Origin: Steroidobacter agaridevorans
GTDB lineage: Bacteria > Pseudomonadota > Gammaproteobacteria > Steroidobacterales > Steroidobacteraceae
Length of the DNA: 64,000 bases
Direction of reading: 5' to 3'
NCBI RefSeq assembly: GCF_009932555.1
Contig: NZ_BLJO01000005.1
Location: 209,140 to 273,139 of the forward strand
A program made the translations under genes and the position numbers. Below, piece after piece: positions 24,656-34,052 of this stretch (position 1 is the stretch's first letter; each line of letters opens with the position of its first letter). The notes beneath the pieces are model-generated. The model saw only the letters and a list, made by a program, of their open reading frames with translations. It did no database searches and was not told the origin of the DNA.

Positions 24656-26146
24656 ATGTCACAGGGGATTTCCCAGGCCGAGCTGAATCCCACGCTGGTG
24701 CGTGGACTTGCGTTCGTCGCCGCACTCGGTGGACTGCTGTTCGGCTACGACACGGCTGTCATTTCCGGCGCGGTCGGCGCCATCGACCATAACTTCATCC
24801 TGCCCCGTGGACTGCCGGAAACCAGCGCAGCCAGCCTGTCGGGTTGGGCCATTTCCTGCGCCTTGCTCGGCTGCGTGATCGGCGCCGCGTTGGCCGGCCC
24901 GATGTCACAGAAGATCGGCCGTCGCGGCGGCCTGATGGTCTCGGCCGTGCTGTTCATCCTTTCCTCGGCCGGTTCCGCCTACCCGGAATTCGGCTTCCTG
25001 GGCATTGGCGGCGAGGGGCCTGAAGCGCTCACCTCGTTCATTCTTTATCGAATCCTCGGCGGCATTGGCATCGGCGTGGCCTCGATGCTCTCGCCGCTAT
25101 ATATCGCCGAGATTGCTCCGCCGAAACAGCGCGGCCAGCTGGTCACTTATCAGCAGGTCGCCATCGTCGTCGGCATGACGCTGGTGTACTTCGTGAATTG
25201 GTTCATCGCCTCGCAGGGCGACGACCAGTGGGTGCTCTCGACCGGCTGGCGCTTCATGCTGCTGTCGGCTGCGTTGCCGGCGGCTTTGTTCCTCGGCCTG
25301 TTGCTGCTGGTGCCCGAAACGCCGCGCTGGCTGGTGATGAAAGGCCGCATGGACGAGGCACGGGACGTTCTGGCGCGCCTGACGAACGAAGCCGAAGCCC
25401 GCGTCGTGCTCAAAGAGATCGACGAATCGCTGCACGAGCGCACCGGCAAGTTGTTTGCTTTCGGTGCACTGGTGGTGTTCGTCGGCATCATGCTGTCGGT
25501 GTTCCAGCAGTTCATCGGCATCAACGCGGTGCTGTACTACGCGCCGCTGATGTTCCAGAACATGGGCGCCTCGACCGATAGCGCGCTGTTGCAAACGATC
25601 ATCGTCGGCGTGGCCAACATCGTATTCACACTGGTCGCGCTGGTGACCGTGGATCGCTGGGGCCGCAAGCCGCTGCTGATCCTGGGCGGCGTGGTGATGG
25701 CGATCTCGATGCTGTCGCTGGGCTTCCTGTTCAACAGCCACAACGTCGGCACCGCCGCGCTGGTCGCGGTCGTCGCTTATATCGCCGGCTTCGCGCTTTC
25801 GTGGGGCCCGGTGGTGTGGGTGCTGCTGGCGGAAATCTTCCCGAACCCGATCAAGGGCAAGGCGATGGCCATTGCGGTGGCCATGCAGTGGATCGCGAAC
25901 CTTTTCGTTTCCTGGTCGTTCAAGGTGCTGGACGGCAACTCGGCGTTGAACGCGATGTTCAACCACGGCTTCTCCTACTGGATCTACGGCGTGATGAGCA
26001 TTCTCGCCGCGCTGTTCGTGTGGCGCTTCGTGCCCGAGACCAAGGGTCACAGCCTGGAAGCCATTCAGCACTTGTGGATGGAAAAGCCGCAGGACCACTC
26101 GAGCTCCGAGGCTGCCTCCAAGGCCAGCACTGCTAACGCGCTCTGA
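24656..26146 (+). CDS. Sugar:proton symporter, MFS sugar-porter family, probably D-xylose
   Basis: A 496-residue inner-membrane transporter with twelve predicted membrane segments. Sugar-porter signatures are present: GGLLFGYDTAVISG in the first segment, RILGGIGIGVASMLSPLYIAE, PETPRWLV, the QQFIGINAVLYYAP motif in segment 7, DRWGRKPLL and VPETKG near the end. Length and motifs match XylE/GalP-type symporters. It heads an operon whose next four genes encode oxidative xylose enzymes, so xylose import is the likely role. A LacI-type operator lies 84 bases upstream. Eleven bases separate it from the next gene. Confidence 0.9.
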   Translation: MSQGISQAELNPTLVRGLAFVAALGGLLFGYDTAVISGAVGAIDHNFILPRGLPETSAASLSGWAISCALLGCVIGAALAGPMSQKIGRRGGLMVSAVLFILSSAGSAYPEFGFLGIGGEGPEALTSFILYRILGGIGIGVASMLSPLYIAEIAPPKQRGQLVTYQQVAIVVGMTLVYFVNWFIASQGDDQWVLSTGWRFMLLSAALPAALFLGLLLLVPETPRWLVMKGRMDEARDVLARLTNEAEARVVLKEIDESLHERTGKLFAFGALVVFVGIMLSVFQQFIGINAVLYYAPLMFQNMGASTDSALLQTIIVGVANIVFTLVALVTVDRWGRKPLLILGGVVMAISMLSLGFLFNSHNVGTAALVAVVAYIAGFALSWGPVVWVLLAEIFPNPIKGKAMAIAVAMQWIANLFVSWSFKVLDGNSALNAMFNHGFSYWIYGVMSILAALFVWRFVPETKGHSLEAIQHLWMEKPQDHSSSEAASKASTANAL

Positions 26147-26157
26147 ACGATCTATTT

Positions 26158-27315
26158 ATGAGACTACTTGCCCATCTTCCGGCGGACTGGCGTGAGGCCA
26201 CCTTGGTTGGCCGCATCGCCACGGCCGCCGGCCCGACCCCAGTCGTCATCACTCGCGGCCACGTTCGCGACGTGTCGCGAGTCGCGCCGACGGTTTCCGA
26301 CCTGCTCAACAATTGGAACGGCACCCTGCCAGCTGGCGATGACCTCGGCCCGCTCGAGCAGCTGCCGTTGTCGGCTGCTTTCAACGGCGGCGCGGATGCG
26401 TCGACGCGCTTGCTCGCGCCGGTAGATCTGCAATGCGTAAAAGCTTGCGGCGTGACGTTCGCCGTCTCGGCGGTGGAACGCGTGATCGAAGAGCGCGCCC
26501 GTGGCGACTACGCCAAAGCTCAGTCCATCCGTGATGCGCTGGGTGAACGTGTTGGCGCCGACATCCGCTCGGTCAAGCCCGGCTCGGCCACCGCGGTTCG
26601 CTTGAAAGAAGCGCTGATCGCCGACGGCCTGTGGTCGCAATACCTGGAAGTGGCCATCGGTCCGGATGCCGAAGTGTTCACCAAGTCGCCGGTGCTCTCC
26701 TCGGTGGGCTGGGGTGACTGGATCGGCGTGCGCAAGGAATCGCAGTGGAACAATCCCGAGCCCGAGATCGTGCTTGCGTGCGATGCGAAAGGCCGCACGC
26801 TGGGCGCCTCGCTCGGCAACGACGTGAATCTCCGCGATATCGAAGGCCGTAGCGCGCTGTTGCTCGGCAAGGCGAAGGACAACAACGCGTCCTGCGCCAT
26901 CGGCCCCTTCATCCGCATGTTCGACTCGACCTTCAGCATCGACGACGTGCGCCAGACCGTGGTGTCGCTGACCGTCGAAGGGCCCGAGGGCTACAAGCTC
27001 GAAGGCCGCAGCTCCATGTCGTTGATCAGCCGCGATCCGCTGGAGCTGGTCGAGCAGACCCTGAGCCAGCATCAGTATCCGGACGGCTTCGCGCTGTTCC
27101 TCGGCACCATGTTTGCTCCCACCGACGATCGCGATGTGGCCGGCCGCGGCTTCACGCACAAAGTCGGCGACATCGTGCGCGTGTCCTCGCCTCACCTGGG
27201 CACGCTGGAAAACAAACTCACGACTTCGGACCAGGCGCCGCCGTGGTCCCACGGCATCGGTCATCTGATGCGGAATCTCGCCAGCCGGGGCTTGTTGGCC
27301 CAGCGCTCCACTTAA
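26158..27315 (+). CDS. xylX: 2-keto-3-deoxy-D-xylonate dehydratase-like protein (fumarylacetoacetase family)
   Basis: The 385-residue protein belongs to the fumarylacetoacetate hydrolase superfamily; length and sequence features (KACGVTFAVSAVERVIEERARGD, VGWGDWIGV, NNPEPEIVLACD, SSMSLISRDPLELVEQT) match XylX of the Caulobacter xylose cluster. XylX removes water from 2-keto-3-deoxy-D-xylonate to give alpha-ketoglutarate semialdehyde, the fourth step of the Weimberg pathway. The Glu pair in EPEIVL is expected to bind the divalent metal. Inference rests on order in the operon as well as on family: transporter, this gene, dehydrogenase, lactonase and dehydratase. Homologues act on the L-arabinose-derived acid, which is the same compound class, so some arabinose activity is possible. 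Confidence 0.85.
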   Translation: MRLLAHLPADWREATLVGRIATAAGPTPVVITRGHVRDVSRVAPTVSDLLNNWNGTLPAGDDLGPLEQLPLSAAFNGGADASTRLLAPVDLQCVKACGVTFAVSAVERVIEERARGDYAKAQSIRDALGERVGADIRSVKPGSATAVRLKEALIADGLWSQYLEVAIGPDAEVFTKSPVLSSVGWGDWIGVRKESQWNNPEPEIVLACDAKGRTLGASLGNDVNLRDIEGRSALLLGKAKDNNASCAIGPFIRMFDSTFSIDDVRQTVVSLTVEGPEGYKLEGRSSMSLISRDPLELVEQTLSQHQYPDGFALFLGTMFAPTDDRDVAGRGFTHKVGDIVRVSSPHLGTLENKLTTSDQAPPWSHGIGHLMRNLASRGLLAQRST

Positions 27316-27335
27316 GCTCAGGCTCAGCTCATTTT

Positions 27336-28103
27336 ATGTCTCACACCGTTTATCCCTCGCTTCGTAACAAGCGTGTCGTTGTCACCGGTGGCGGCTCCGG
27401 CATCGGCGCGGCCATCGTCGAATCGTTCGTCCGCCAGGGCGCGCGAGTGGCGTTTCTCGACATCGCCGATGACGACTCCAAGCAGCTGGAGCGTCAACTG
27501 GAATCCAGCAGCGCCACGCCGCCTCGCTACTACCGCTGCGATCTGAAGAGCATCGACGCGATCCGCGAAACGTTTGTTCGCGTGCGTGCCGATCTGGGTG
27601 GCGGCATCGATGTCCTGGTGAACAACGCGGCCAACGACGACCGTCACACGGTGCAGGAAATCACCGAGAAGTATTGGGACGACCGCATCGCTGTGAACCT
27701 GCGCCATCACCTGTTCTGCGCGCAGGCCGTGGTCGAGGACATGAAGGCGGCCGGCGGCGGCGCCATCATCAACCTGGGCTCGATCTCCTGGCATCTGGCC
27801 CTTCCGGACCTCGCCATCTACCAGACCGCCAAGGCCGGCATCGAAGGCCTGACCCGCTCGCTGGCTCGCGACCTGGGAACGTTTGGCATTCGAGTGAATT
27901 GCGTAGTACCGGGCGGCGTGCGCACGCCGCGCCAGATGAAGTTGTGGCATACGCCGGACGAAGAGGCGCGCATGCTCGGCCTGCAATGCATTAAGGCCCG
28001 CGTCGAGCCGCACGACGTGGCCAACATGGTGGTGTTCCTGTCGTCGGACGACGCCCGCATGTGCACGGGACACGAATATTTCGTGGACGCTGGCTGGCGC
28101 TGA
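27336..28103 (+). CDS. xylB: Short-chain dehydrogenase, probably D-xylose 1-dehydrogenase
   Basis: A 255-residue classical short-chain dehydrogenase starting at the ATG 27336; the frame is open 93 bases upstream but that part overlaps the previous gene. Rossmann motif TGGGSGIGAA, NNAAN, catalytic Ser in NLGSISWH and Tyr/Lys in YQTAKAG are all present. In Caulobacter-type clusters the short-chain dehydrogenase XylB oxidises D-xylose to D-xylonolactone with NAD. Sequence alone does not fix the sugar; the genes on both sides do. It follows xylX by 20 bases and precedes the lactonase by 32. Confidence 0.85.
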   Translation: MSHTVYPSLRNKRVVVTGGGSGIGAAIVESFVRQGARVAFLDIADDDSKQLERQLESSSATPPRYYRCDLKSIDAIRETFVRVRADLGGGIDVLVNNAANDDRHTVQEITEKYWDDRIAVNLRHHLFCAQAVVEDMKAAGGGAIINLGSISWHLALPDLAIYQTAKAGIEGLTRSLARDLGTFGIRVNCVVPGGVRTPRQMKLWHTPDEEARMLGLQCIKARVEPHDVANMVVFLSSDDARMCTGHEYFVDAGWR

Positions 28104-28135
28104 GCCAGCGGAACTCTCACATCACGGACTGAAGC

Positions 28136-29005
28136 ATGACCAAGGTCGATTGCGTCTGCGCCGTGGGCGCCCAACTGGGTGAAGGCCCGCTCTGGTCAGC
28201 GCCAGAGCAGGCAGTCTGGTTCGTCGATATCAAAGGCCGCCAGGTTCATCGCTTCGACACTCGTGGCAGCGCATTGAGCTCGTGGGCGGCGCCGGAAGAA
28301 GTCGGCTTCGTGGTCAAAGCGACCGGCGGACGCTTTGTCGCCGGCATGAAGAGCGGGCTGCACTCGTTCGATCCGACGAACGGCAAATTCACTTTGATCA
28401 CGCGCGTCGATTCGGATCGGCCGCGCAATCGACTCAATGATGGTTACGTCGACGGCGCCGGCCGCTTGTGGTTCGGCTCCATGGACAACGACGAATCGCA
28501 GCCCACCGGCTCGTTGTACCGCTTCGACCAGCGCGGGCTGCGACGCTGCGACGAGAACTACGTGATCACCAACGGCCCGACCACCAGCCCGGATGGCCGC
28601 ACGCTGTATCACGTCGACACCCTGGAACGGATCATCTACGCCTTCGACTTGAACGATGGCGATCTCAGCAATCGTCGCGAGTTCGCTCGCATCGAAAAGC
28701 CCGGCGCCTATCCGGACGGCCCGGCCATCGACGCCGATGGCTGTGTATGGATCGGCCTGTTCGGCGGCTGGGGCGTGCAGCGCTTCTCGCCGCAGGGCGA
28801 GCTGCTGCAAACGATCGAGATGCCGGTCGCCAACTGCACGAAGGTGGCCTTCGGCGGCAACGACCTGCGCACCATGTACATCACCACTGCGTGGAAGGGC
28901 TTGTCTAAAGAGCAGCTCGCCACGCAACCGCTCGCTGGAGGCTTGTTCGCGACCCGCGTCGGCACGCCCGGCGTAGCTCCGAACGAGGTTCGTTATGACG
29001 GCTAA
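28136..29005 (+). CDS. xylC: SMP-30/gluconolactonase-family protein, probable xylonolactonase
   Basis: A 289-residue six-bladed beta-propeller of the SMP-30/regucalcin family. Metal-binding positions are visible: the Glu in GEGPLW near residue 16, the Asn in RNRLNDGYVD and the Asp in YPDGPAIDADG. No signal peptide, so it is cytosolic. XylC hydrolyses D-xylono-lactone to D-xylonate after the dehydrogenase step. Its last 11 bases overlap the start of the dehydratase gene, so translation of the two is probably coupled. Confidence 0.87.
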   Translation: MTKVDCVCAVGAQLGEGPLWSAPEQAVWFVDIKGRQVHRFDTRGSALSSWAAPEEVGFVVKATGGRFVAGMKSGLHSFDPTNGKFTLITRVDSDRPRNRLNDGYVDGAGRLWFGSMDNDESQPTGSLYRFDQRGLRRCDENYVITNGPTTSPDGRTLYHVDTLERIIYAFDLNDGDLSNRREFARIEKPGAYPDGPAIDADGCVWIGLFGGWGVQRFSPQGELLQTIEMPVANCTKVAFGGNDLRTMYITTAWKGLSKEQLATQPLAGGLFATRVGTPGVAPNEVRYDG

Positions 29006-30767
29006 GCGCCGCTTCCGCTCCCAGGATTGGTTCGACGCCCGCGATCACATCGACATGATGGCGCTCTACCTGGAGCGCTTCATGAATTACGGCCTGACGC
29101 CGAAGGAGCTGACGAGCGGCAAGCCCATCGTCGGCATCGCTCAGAGCGGCAGCGATCTCACTCCCTGCAATCGCATCCACGTCGATCTGGCTACGCGCGT
29201 GAAAGAAGGCATTCGCGATGCTGGCGGCATTCCGATGGAATTCCCGACGCATCCGATCTTCGAGAATTGCCGGCGCCCGACCGCGGCGCTGGATCGCAAT
29301 CTCGCCTATCTCGGCCTGGTTGAAATTCTGCACGGCTATCCGATCGACGCCGTCGTGCTGACGACGGGCTGTGACAAGACGACCCCAGCCGCAGTGATGG
29401 CTGCATCGACCGTCGACATCCCTGCGATCGTGCTCTCCGGCGGCCCGATGCTCGATGGCTGGTTCGAAGATGAGCTGGTCGGCTCCGGCACCGTGATCTG
29501 GAAGAGCCGCCGCCGTCTGGCAGCGGGTCAAATTACCGAACAAGAGTTTCTCGATGCCGCCGCGGCTTCGGCGCCCTCGCCCGGCCACTGCAACAGCATG
29601 GGCACGGCTTCGACGATGAACGCCGTCGCGGAAACCCTTGGCCTGTCGTTGCCCGGTTGCTCCGCCATTCCCGCGCCGTATCGCGAGCGCGGTCAGATGG
29701 CGTATGAAACGGGCCGTCGCGCCGTTGAAATGGCATTCGAAGATTTGCGCCCGTCGAAGATCCTCTCGCGCGAATCGTTCCTCAACGCCATCACTGCGAT
29801 TGCGGCTCTCGGTGGCTCGACGAACGCGCAACCGCACCTGACTGCGATGGCGCGCCACGCCGGCGTGGAGCTGAATCCTCAGGACTGGACCAAGTACGGT
29901 CACGAGATCCCGCTGCTGCTCAACATGCAGCCTGCCGGCAAATACCTGGGCGAGCGATTCCATCGCGCGGGCGGCGTGCCCGCCGTTCTGCACGAGCTGA
30001 TGGAAGCAGGCAAACTGCACGCCGACGCGATGACCGTCACCGGTCGCGCCTTGAAAGAAAACATCAAAGGCCGCGCGAGCCGCGACCGCGAGATGATCAC
30101 GACCTACGACAAGCCGCTGCGCGAGCGCGCGGGTTTTGTCGTGTTGAGCGGCAATCTGTTCGACTTCGCCATCCTCAAGGCCAGCGTGATCACCGAAGAT
30201 TTCCGCCGCCGCTATCTGGGTGAGGCCGGGCACGACAACGTGTTCGAAGGTCGCGCCATCGTGTTCGATGGCTCCGACGATTACCGAGCTCGCATCAACG
30301 ACCCGTCATTGAATATCGACGAGCGCAGCGTGCTTGTGATCCGCGGCGCCGGCCCCCTCGGCTGGCCCGGCTCTGCCGAGGTCGTGAACATGCAGCCGCC
30401 CGATGCGCTGCTGAAGCGTGGCATCACGAGCTTGCCGACCATCGGCGACGGGCGGCAGTCCGGCACTTCGGACAGCCCGTCGATCCTGAACGCCTCTCCG
30501 GAGAGCGCCGCTGGCGGCGGGCTCGCGTGGCTGCGGACCGGCGACATCATCCGCATCGATCTGAATCAGGCTCGCTGTGACATGCTGGTGTCCGATGAAG
30601 AGATCGAACGCCGCAAGAAGGACGGCATCCCGGCCGTGCCCGAAAGCGCGACGCCGTGGCAGGAGCTGTATCGCTCCACCGTCAGCCAGCTCGATACCGG
30701 TGGCGTGATGGAGATGGCGCTGAAATATCGGCAAGTGGCCAAGAAAACGCCCCGGCACAATCATTGA
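28995..30767 (+). CDS. xylD: D-xylonate dehydratase, IlvD/Edd family
   Basis: A 590-residue dihydroxyacid dehydratase-family enzyme, the usual length for pentonate dehydratases (IlvD and Edd are somewhat longer). The Fe-S cluster cysteines lie in LTPCNRIHV, TTGCDKTTPA and GHCNSMGTAST; further hallmarks are GGSTNAQPHL and the C-terminal LPTIGDGRQSGTSDSPSI. It converts D-xylonate to 2-keto-3-deoxy-D-xylonate in the cytosol. Together with the preceding genes it completes a path from xylose to alpha-ketoglutarate semialdehyde. It ends the operon; the next gene starts about 190 bases later and has an unrelated function. Confidence 0.9.
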   Translation: MTAKRRFRSQDWFDARDHIDMMALYLERFMNYGLTPKELTSGKPIVGIAQSGSDLTPCNRIHVDLATRVKEGIRDAGGIPMEFPTHPIFENCRRPTAALDRNLAYLGLVEILHGYPIDAVVLTTGCDKTTPAAVMAASTVDIPAIVLSGGPMLDGWFEDELVGSGTVIWKSRRRLAAGQITEQEFLDAAAASAPSPGHCNSMGTASTMNAVAETLGLSLPGCSAIPAPYRERGQMAYETGRRAVEMAFEDLRPSKILSRESFLNAITAIAALGGSTNAQPHLTAMARHAGVELNPQDWTKYGHEIPLLLNMQPAGKYLGERFHRAGGVPAVLHELMEAGKLHADAMTVTGRALKENIKGRASRDREMITTYDKPLRERAGFVVLSGNLFDFAILKASVITEDFRRRYLGEAGHDNVFEGRAIVFDGSDDYRARINDPSLNIDERSVLVIRGAGPLGWPGSAEVVNMQPPDALLKRGITSLPTIGDGRQSGTSDSPSILNASPESAAGGGLAWLRTGDIIRIDLNQARCDMLVSDEEIERRKKDGIPAVPESATPWQELYRSTVSQLDTGGVMEMALKYRQVAKKTPRHNH

Positions 30768-30961
30768 GCCCGGCTCGCCAGATCCTGTAACGCTGGCGAA
30801 ACAAACGCAGATCAAAGTGGCAGGCTGGCGCGAATCTACGCGCCGGCTCGGCGGGCTCATGTCAGAGGCTTAACCTGACGCGGCAGGCCGAGCGCCGTAA
30901 AATGGCTGGCTATTCGAGTCGAGTTCCGACTCTCATCAGGCTCCGAAGTCGCCGCCCATCC

Positions 30962-32623
30962 ATGAATTCAACGTCCCGCTCGGCAATCGCACGTTGCCTG
31001 TCCGTCTGCATGTTGCTCGGCTCGCTCACCGCAGCTCCGCTGCACGCAGCCGAACCGCCGCGTCCCAAGCTCGTGGTCGCCATCGCGATCGACCAGTTCT
31101 CCTCCGATGTGTTCACCGAGTACCGTCCGTTGTATCAGGCCGGGCTGAAGCGCCTTGCCAGCGGCGCCGTGTTCCCGAAAGGCCATCAGAGCCACGCCTC
31201 GACCGAAACCTGCCCCGGCCATTCCACCATCCTGACCGGCGCGCGTCCGGCACGAACCGGCATCATCGCGAACGACTGGCAGGATCCGTTGCTGCCGCGG
31301 ACCGTGAATGGAAAGGAAACATTCACGCTGTACTGCGTGGAAAAGCCCGAGCCGGCCGGCAGCGTCGTGGACAAGACAGTCGTCTCACCGGACTCTCTGC
31401 TCGTGCCGACGCTCGGCGATCGCATGAAGGCGCGCGATCCCGCCACTCGAGTCGTGTCGGTCGCCGGCAAGGATCGATCGGCGGTGATGCTTGGCGGTCA
31501 CAACGCCGACCTCGCTTTGTGGTGGACCCAAACGGGCTTTGCGACGTACGACGGCAAGGAGTCGAGCATCCCCGAAGAGATCGCCGATAAGATCAATGCG
31601 AACCTTCGCAAGTCATACGGTTCGCCGTCAGTGCTGAAGCTGCCGGCCGCTTGCGCCTCGCGATCGCGCGAGACCAGGCTCACCGACAATATTTCCATCG
31701 GCACCTTGCAGAATCTTCCCGCCAGCTCCAAGCGCTGGCGCGCGACTCCGGCGATGGATGCGTTCACCGTCGACGCCGCGCTCGCCGCGGTGAAGAGTTT
31801 CAATCTCGGCGGCAAGGGCGCCACCGACCTGCTGGCAGTGAGCTTCTCCGGCACGGATTACGCCGGCCACTATTACGGCACCGAAGGCGCCGAGATGTGC
31901 ACCCAGCAACTCGCGCTCGATCAATCGATCGGTCGGTTGCTCGCCGGCCTCGACAAGACAGGCATCCCGTACGTGGTCGCAATGACGGCCGACCATGGCG
32001 GCATCGACACCACGGAAAGAAACAAACAGCGCGGCGTCGCCGAGGCAGCTCGCATCGATACGAACCTGCTGGCGGCAAACGTCAACGCGATTCTCGAACA
32101 AGAACTGCCGGACTTGCCGAAGCCCGTCGTGCTCGGCCCCAAAGAGTTCGCAAACGACGTTTACTTGAATGCAGCGATCCCGGCGGGTCGCCGCGCAGGC
32201 GCCCTGCATGCGGTCGCTCAGTACTATCGCAATCACCCGCAGATCGCCGCGGTGTTCACGAAAGACGAATTGATCGCAGCCGCACCGCCTTCCGGTCCCG
32301 TCGATGAGTGGACGCTGCTCCAGCGCGCCAAGGCCAGTTTCAATGCGCAACGCTCGGGCGATCTGATCGTGCTGCTCAAGCCTTACATCTCGCTGTATCA
32401 GCTGCCCAAGAACGTGGACAGCGACTACACCGCGTCGCATGGCTCGCCCTGGGGCTATGACCGTCGCGTGCCGCTGGTGTTCTGGTGGAAGGGCATTGTC
32501 GGCTTCGAGCAGCCTGTTGCCGTCGAGACGGTGGATCTGGCGCCGACGCTGGCAAAGATCATCGGACTCGACGTCCCCGCCGGCGAATTCGACGGGCGCG
32601 CGCTGCCCGTCGTCCAACCCTGA
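30962..32623 (+). CDS. Secreted alkaline phosphatase/phosphodiesterase family protein (PafA-like)
   Basis: About 553 residues from the ATG at 30962, which puts a standard signal peptide (IARCLSVCMLLGSLTAAPLHA) at the start; an ATG at 30902 would add 20 residues. The alkaline phosphatase-superfamily fold is shown by VVAIAIDQF (first metal Asp), the nucleophile region STETCPGHSTILTG with the catalytic Thr, GTDYAGHYYG, TADHGG and SHGSPWGYDRRVPLVFW. This set matches PafA-type monoesterases and related phosphodiesterases, which release phosphate in the periplasm. It does not seem to belong to the xylose operon. A 9-bp hairpin follows its stop. Confidence 0.85.
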   Translation: MNSTSRSAIARCLSVCMLLGSLTAAPLHAAEPPRPKLVVAIAIDQFSSDVFTEYRPLYQAGLKRLASGAVFPKGHQSHASTETCPGHSTILTGARPARTGIIANDWQDPLLPRTVNGKETFTLYCVEKPEPAGSVVDKTVVSPDSLLVPTLGDRMKARDPATRVVSVAGKDRSAVMLGGHNADLALWWTQTGFATYDGKESSIPEEIADKINANLRKSYGSPSVLKLPAACASRSRETRLTDNISIGTLQNLPASSKRWRATPAMDAFTVDAALAAVKSFNLGGKGATDLLAVSFSGTDYAGHYYGTEGAEMCTQQLALDQSIGRLLAGLDKTGIPYVVAMTADHGGIDTTERNKQRGVAEAARIDTNLLAANVNAILEQELPDLPKPVVLGPKEFANDVYLNAAIPAGRRAGALHAVAQYYRNHPQIAAVFTKDELIAAAPPSGPVDEWTLLQRAKASFNAQRSGDLIVLLKPYISLYQLPKNVDSDYTASHGSPWGYDRRVPLVFWWKGIVGFEQPVAVETVDLAPTLAKIIGLDVPAGEFDGRALPVVQP

Positions 32624-32634
32624 TCAGGCCGCGT

Positions 32635-32656
32635 CTGAGGCGGATTGCCGCCTCAG
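32635..32656 (+). terminator. Hairpin after the PafA-like gene, probable terminator
   Basis: A 9-bp perfect stem (32635-32643 with 32648-32656) around a 4-base loop lies 11 bases after the stop codon. The T-run is short and interrupted, so termination may be partial. Confidence 0.5.
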
Positions 32657-32683
32657 TCACGTTTCATGTAGCGTGCGCCGTGC

Positions 32684-33352
32684 ATGACCCACGGCTTTCG
32701 ACAACTGCTGTCGTTGTTTGCCACGGTGCTGCTGACGGGCCTGCTCTCCGGCTGCGCCTCGAACGACGCCTGCTACGCGCCGACCACGCCGCACGAATCC
32801 CTGCATTCGGTGTATGTGATCAAACGCGCCTGGCACACTGGCGTCGCAGTCGCGGCCGCCGATTGGCCGAATCGCAATTGGCCGGTGCTCGCCGACTTTC
32901 CGGAGTCACGGTATCTGGAGTTCGGGTGGGGCGATGCTCGCTTCTATCAAGCGCCGGCTGGCGAAGAAAGCTGGTGGCTCGCGCTTCGCGCAGCGTTCTT
33001 TTCGACCGCCAGCGTCGTTCACGTCATCGGCTTCGACCGTCCAACACCGGAAGCGCTGCTCGCAGATGAAGTGATTGAGGTGCGACTCTCGGCGGAGGGA
33101 TTGCGGAAGCTCACGGCCTCGATCGAAGCAGAGTTCAACGAGAACACGCCCAAATCGTTTGGCGCGCCGCTGCTCGGCACGCCCGATCCGAACAAGTTCT
33201 ATTACGCCAAGCGACGTTTCTTCTTTCCTCGCATGTGCAATTGGTGGACCTCGCAGCGCCTGCACGACGGCGGCTGTCCGATTGCTGCGTGGTCGGTCGT
33301 CTCCGCGAACAGAGTGATCAGGGAAGCGAAGGGATTCGCGAGCGCGCCTTGA
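32684..33352 (+). CDS. DUF2459/TIGR02117-like lipoprotein
   Basis: A 222-residue protein with a lipoprotein signal ending LTGLLSGC (lipid Cys about residue 24). The mature part matches the DUF2459 group: HSVYVIKRAWHTGVAV near the start, YLEFGWGDARFYQ, and near the end the Cys-containing CNWWTSQRLHDGGCPI. The family has no established biochemical role; the conserved His, Asp and Cys residues suggest an envelope hydrolase or transpeptidase-like activity, which is inference. It follows the phosphatase gene by 60 bases with a hairpin between. Confidence 0.75.
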   Translation: MTHGFRQLLSLFATVLLTGLLSGCASNDACYAPTTPHESLHSVYVIKRAWHTGVAVAAADWPNRNWPVLADFPESRYLEFGWGDARFYQAPAGEESWWLALRAAFFSTASVVHVIGFDRPTPEALLADEVIEVRLSAEGLRKLTASIEAEFNENTPKSFGAPLLGTPDPNKFYYAKRRFFFPRMCNWWTSQRLHDGGCPIAAWSVVSANRVIREAKGFASAP

Positions 33353-33379
33353 GCACGCTCGCGGTGGGTAAGGCCACGA

Positions 33380-33937
33380 TCATTCCTGCGGCTCCCGCTC
33401 CTGCTCCTCGGTCAGCGCGATATTGTTTTCAACGTCTCTAACGCCAGGCACGGCGCTGGCCGCATCGCCGGCGCGAGCTTTCTCTTCCACGCTCGTCACA
33501 AAGCCGCTCAGCTGCACCACGCCCGCACTCACTTCGACATTGACGTCGCTTTCGTCGTCCATCTCGACGTTGCCCAGGCTGCTGCGGACTCGGGCTGCAA
33601 TGACTGTATCGGAAACAGGTTGCTGCGCGGGCCGGTCCTCATTGCGAACGACCAGGTCATTACGAACCTCGTCGACGCCATTGACCGATCGAGCACGCAA
33701 GACCGCCGCGGAGATCGCATCGTCGGACTCCACAAATCCGCTCAACTGAACAATGCCATCGCGTGTCTCGACCTCGATATCTTTCGCTTTCACGGCGCTA
33801 TCGGCCGCCAGAGCCGATTTGACCTTCGCCGTCAGCGCGGTGTCGCTGACAGCTTGAGTGTCCTGGGCAGCCGCTGCGGCGGCAGGGATGACGCAAAACA
33901 AGCACACGATGAGGGTGAGTTCTCGCAGGTGACGCAT
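33380..33937 (-). CDS. Secreted protein with two BON domains
   Basis: A 185-residue protein with signal peptide (LTLIVCLFCVIPAAAAAAQ) starting at the ATG 33937, which has GGAGA 8-10 bases upstream. Two BON domains follow: about 35-100 (TALTAKVKSALAADSAV, GIVQLSGFVESDD) and about 112-175 (VIAARVRSSLGNVEM, GVVQLSGFVTSVEE). The layout resembles the periplasmic stress protein OsmY, which supports outer-membrane and phospholipid homeostasis. It ends in an acidic tail. It is convergent with the DUF2459-like gene, 27 bases apart. Confidence 0.85.
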   Translation of the reverse strand: MRHLRELTLIVCLFCVIPAAAAAAQDTQAVSDTALTAKVKSALAADSAVKAKDIEVETRDGIVQLSGFVESDDAISAAVLRARSVNGVDEVRNDLVVRNEDRPAQQPVSDTVIAARVRSSLGNVEMDDESDVNVEVSAGVVQLSGFVTSVEEKARAGDAASAVPGVRDVENNIALTEEQEREPQE

Positions 33938-34052
33938 TGGCTGATCTCCGGTCGCAGACTCGCTGCGATGTAGTGGGAATGAGTCAGCCAAATCGAAGTT
34001 CCCCCGGCAGGGGAAAGTGCGCACACTGTGTGTAAGTAAGCCGACCGCCCCG

